A stretch of DNA of 25,360 bases from an uncultured Clostridia bacterium (GTDB lineage Bacteria > Bacillota > Clostridia > Oscillospirales > Acutalibacteraceae), in contig CAKZZL010000041.1 in NCBI GenBank assembly GCA_937884995.1, positions 1 to 25,360 of the forward strand, read 5' to 3'. This document shows, piece by piece, positions 22,701-25,360 of this stretch; the stretch's first letter is position 1; each line of letters opens with the position of its first letter. The notes below the pieces were generated by a model, which saw nothing but the letters and a program-made list of their open reading frames with translations, was not told where the DNA came from and searched no databases. The translations under genes and the position numbers were made by a program.

Positions 22701-25115
22701 CTATTTTTTGAATACCGACTTGGCATTCCAAATCTTGCTTGCATATTCTTCGATTGCTCTGTCAGCCGCAAAGATGCCTGCTTCCGAGATGTTCACAAGC
22801 GACATTTTATTCCACTTTTTACGGTTTGTATATGCGCATGCAATATCAGATTGTTTTCTCTTATAGTCCTCAAAGTCAGCAAGGACCATATATGGGTCAT
22901 GGTGAAGTATTGTTGAAGTGACTTCATGGAAGAACTGACCGTTTATGCCTACCTGGTTTGCATAGTCGATTATTTTTTGTATATCTGCGTTGTTGTTATA
23001 GTAAAGCTGGGGATCGTAGCCTATGCGCTGCATATCCTGAACCTCTGCCGTTCTCATGCCGAATATATATATGTTGTTCTTACCTACTGCATCAAATATT
23101 TCAACATTTGCGCCGTCCATAGTACCGAGAGTTATTGCGCCGTTGAGCATGAATTTCATATTGCTTGTGCCGGATGCCTCTGTGCCGGCAAGAGAAATCT
23201 GCTCAGATATATCAGCCGCAGGAATAAGGCGTTCAGCCATTGTAACGTTATAGTCTTCAACATATATCAGTTGAAGTTTTCCCTTGCAATCGGGGTCATT
23301 GTTAACCAGATTACTGAGAGCGCATATGAAGGCTATTATCTTTTTAGCCATAAAGTATCCGGATGCCGCCTTTGCGCCAAATATATATGTGTGGGGAATA
23401 AATTCAGCATTCGGGTTATCTTTTATATACAGATACTCGGATAAAACATTCAAAGCATTTAAGTGCTGACGCTTATATTCATGAAGTCTCTTGACCTGAA
23501 CATCGAAAATCGAGGACGTGTCGAGTATAACACCCGTTTTATTCTTGATATATTTTGCAAAATTTTCTTTGTTCTGAAGCTTTATTTTTTCAAGTTCCTC
23601 AAGGACTGCGGCATCATTCTTATATGCCTTGAAATCTTTGAGCTTGGAAGCATCCTTCACATATCCGTCACCGATTGTATCCTTCAAGAGTTTTGCAAGG
23701 CCCGGGTTTGATTGGCAAAGCCATCTTCTGTGTGCGATACCATTTGTGACATTAGTGAACTTCTTGGGTGTAAGCGCATAAAAGTCTGAGAAAACAGTTT
23801 CTTTGAGAAGTCCGCTGTGAAGAGCGGAAACTCCGTTAACACTGTGTGAACCCGCAACACTCATATTGGCCATACGTACTACGCCGTTTGAGATAATGGC
23901 CATCTTTTCAACGGTATCGGCATTGCCTGTCCCCTGCCATACAAATGAACGGAATCTGTTGTCTATTTCCTTGGTTATCTGCCAGAGCCGCGGCATAAGC
24001 CTCTTATACAGATCCTCAGGCCATACTTCAAGAGCCTCCTTCATAACGGTATGATTCGTGTATGCTATGGTTTTTGTTACTATTTCCCATGCATCATCCC
24101 ATCCGTATCCGCACTCATCAAGAAGTATTCTCATAAGTTCCGGAATTGCCATTGCCGGATGAGTATCATTGATATGAATCGCTACCTGCTCCGAGAAGTT
24201 CTCCATTGTTCCGAATTCACGGAGATGGTGCTTGACAATATCCTGGACAGAAGCGGAAACAAGGAAGTATTGCTGACGCAGACGCAGTGACTTGCCTTCC
24301 GGATGGTTATCCGAAGGATAAAGCACTTTGCTGATAACTCCCGCCATTGCGTTTCTTTCCATTGCGCGCATATAGTCACCCTGGTTAAAAAGTCCCATGT
24401 CAAGGCCGGGAGCTTTTGCCTGCCAAAGTCTCAGAACGGATATGCCTTTACCGTCCTTGCCCGCAACAAACATGTCACTGGGAATTGCATAAATTGTATT
24501 TGCATTTTTAATTTCCACATGATGATATTTATCATCCCAGATATCTTCGACTTCGCCTTCAAAATTTACCTCTATGGCACTCTCTTCATGCGGAACAAGC
24601 CAAGCCTCACCGCCCGGAAGCCAGAAATCCGGGAGTTCTGTCTGCCAGCCGTCCACTATCTTCTGCTTAAAGATTCCGTATTCATAGAGAATTGAATATC
24701 CTCTTGCGATATAGCCCTCTGTTGCAAGTCCGTCCAGATAGCATGCTGCAAGTCTTCCGAGTCCTCCGTTACCGAGGCCTGCATCCGGTTCACACTCGTA
24801 AAGATCTTCAAGTTTAACGCCGAATTCTTTAAGAGCTCCTGCGAATGTTCTCGTGAGGTTCAGATTATACAAGTTGTTCTTAAGAGAACGGCCCATGAGG
24901 AATTCCATGCAAAGATAATATATACGTTTTGTTTTCTTCTTGCTCGCATTTTGAGAAAACTCAACTCTTCCCTGAGCCATCATATCTTTGATTATATATA
25001 CAACAGCTTTGTAGAACTGTTCATTTGTAGCATCTTCCGGGCTTACTCCGATGAAGTGACTGAGTTTAGCCTCTATGAGTTCTTTTGCTTGAGCCTTAGT
25101 AAGCGAATAATTCAT
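22701..25115 (-). CDS. glgP: Glycogen/alpha-glucan phosphorylase
   Basis: Predicted 804 aa, usual for family GT35. It releases glucose 1-phosphate from the non-reducing ends of alpha-1,4-glucan. The glycine-rich segment GLGNGGLGRLAACYLDG is at 113-129. The pyridoxal phosphate lysine is Lys654 in EASGTSNMKF (646-655). IHINDTHPAMAIPEL, conserved in the family, is also present. The start has GGAGG six bases upstream. The gene stands alone: no other glg or malQ gene is in the window, and it has its own promoter and terminator. Confidence 0.97.
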   Translation of the reverse strand: MNYSLTKAQAKELIEAKLSHFIGVSPEDATNEQFYKAVVYIIKDMMAQGRVEFSQNASKKKTKRIYYLCMEFLMGRSLKNNLYNLNLTRTFAGALKEFGVKLEDLYECEPDAGLGNGGLGRLAACYLDGLATEGYIARGYSILYEYGIFKQKIVDGWQTELPDFWLPGGEAWLVPHEESAIEVNFEGEVEDIWDDKYHHVEIKNANTIYAIPSDMFVAGKDGKGISVLRLWQAKAPGLDMGLFNQGDYMRAMERNAMAGVISKVLYPSDNHPEGKSLRLRQQYFLVSASVQDIVKHHLREFGTMENFSEQVAIHINDTHPAMAIPELMRILLDECGYGWDDAWEIVTKTIAYTNHTVMKEALEVWPEDLYKRLMPRLWQITKEIDNRFRSFVWQGTGNADTVEKMAIISNGVVRMANMSVAGSHSVNGVSALHSGLLKETVFSDFYALTPKKFTNVTNGIAHRRWLCQSNPGLAKLLKDTIGDGYVKDASKLKDFKAYKNDAAVLEELEKIKLQNKENFAKYIKNKTGVILDTSSIFDVQVKRLHEYKRQHLNALNVLSEYLYIKDNPNAEFIPHTYIFGAKAASGYFMAKKIIAFICALSNLVNNDPDCKGKLQLIYVEDYNVTMAERLIPAADISEQISLAGTEASGTSNMKFMLNGAITLGTMDGANVEIFDAVGKNNIYIFGMRTAEVQDMQRIGYDPQLYYNNNADIQKIIDYANQVGINGQFFHEVTSTILHHDPYMVLADFEDYKRKQSDIACAYTNRKKWNKMSLVNISEAGIFAADRAIEEYASKIWNAKSVFKK

Positions 25116-25166
25116 ACAAATCCTCCAAAAAAATTTTAAAATTCTGTCATTTTCATGACTTCTATT

Positions 25167-25189
25167 GTATATTTTACACTAAAATATAC
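25167..25189. promoter_or_regulatory. Perfect 10-3-10 inverted repeat over the glgP -10: operator candidate
   Basis: GTATATTTTA (25167-25176) and TAAAATATAC (25180-25189) are exact reverse complements separated by CAC. The palindrome covers the -10 hexamer and most of the spacer of the glgP promoter, the classic place for a repressor site. The regulator is not identifiable from sequence; no regulator gene is adjacent. Confidence 0.65.
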
Positions 25190-25199
25190 CTTTTTTCAA
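25171..25199 (-). promoter_or_regulatory. glgP promoter
   Basis: TTGAAA (25194-25199) and TAAAAT (25171-25176) have a 17-base spacer on the minus strand. The start would be near 25164, about 50 bases before the glgP ATG. Confidence 0.8.
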
Positions 25200-25270
25200 C
25201 CATAATAGAGAAAACTGTATATCTCCGGAAATTATCCGTAAAAATGCAGAAAAACACATAAACAAAAAAG

Positions 25271-25299
25271 AAAACGCCCACCCTATTGGGTGAACGCTT
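25271..25299 (-). terminator. rRNA operon terminator
   Basis: On the minus strand AAGCGTTCACCC pairs with GGGTGGGCGTTT (12 bp with G-U pairs) around a 4-base loop, then TTCTTTTTTG. It lies directly after the 5S rRNA 3' end and should end the rRNA transcript. Confidence 0.9.
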
Positions 25300-25305
25300 T
25301 AATTG

Positions 25306-25360
<55 letters not shown>

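Noticed and set aside
25116..25305. tRNA gene between 5S rRNA and glgP
   Set aside because: No cloverleaf, T-loop consensus or CCA end is visible on either strand. The stretch holds the rRNA terminator and the glgP promoter only.

Overview
The window looks like a low-to-mid GC Firmicutes chromosome, most likely class Clostridia and possibly a Lachnospiraceae relative. The evidence is the gene order infC-rpmI-rplT-trmH-like, topA-trmFO (folate/FAD-type tRNA methyltransferase), rnc-radical SAM-smc-ftsY and yhbY-nadD-yqeK-rsfS, together with strong GGAGG-type ribosome binding sites and sigma-A-like promoters. No search could be run, so the taxonomic call is inference.

Almost everything is transcribed leftwards (minus strand). 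From right to left: (i) the 3' end of a 5S rRNA (25306-25360) and its terminator, meaning an rRNA operon lies just outside the window; (ii) glgP, alone behind a clear promoter that carries a perfect inverted repeat over its -10; (iii) a two-gene unit, a spermidine-synthase-like SAM enzyme followed by a membrane GGDEF diguanylate cyclase; (iv) the translation operon infC-rpmI-rplT, with a consensus promoter buried in the end of the GGDEF gene, a structured leader and a probable ATC start codon; (v) a TrmH-family RNA methyltransferase just behind the rplT terminator; (vi) a closely packed run of twelve genes, topA-trmFO-rnc-radical SAM-smc-ftsY-rdgB-yhbY-nadD-yqeK-rsfS-leuS, with gaps of 20 bases or less or with overlaps; (vii) a hairpin, then a coupled three-gene unit, rlmA-like-cyclase-rlmD-like, ended by a large stem-loop.

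The functional theme is ribosome biogenesis and translation: IF3, L35, L20, RsfS, YhbY, RNase III, LeuRS, TrmFO and three or four rRNA/tRNA methyltransferases. Chromosome maintenance (TopA, SMC), membrane targeting (FtsY) and nucleotide housekeeping (RdgB, NadD, YqeK) are mixed in.

The only part that looks accessory is the first ~755 bases. It holds a lone plus-strand gene for a protein with a sigma-region-2-like core and a basic Tyr/His/Arg-rich tail. A pair of short direct repeats lies at each end, and an inverted copy of the right-hand repeat lies further out. It sits against the 3' end of an rlmD/rumA-type gene and may be the end of a mobile element. I found no clear new system. The best leads are this left end, an FtsY with its acidic region at the C-terminus, the RlmA/RlmD-type methyltransferase pairing, the infC leader with its non-standard start, and the glgP operator candidate.
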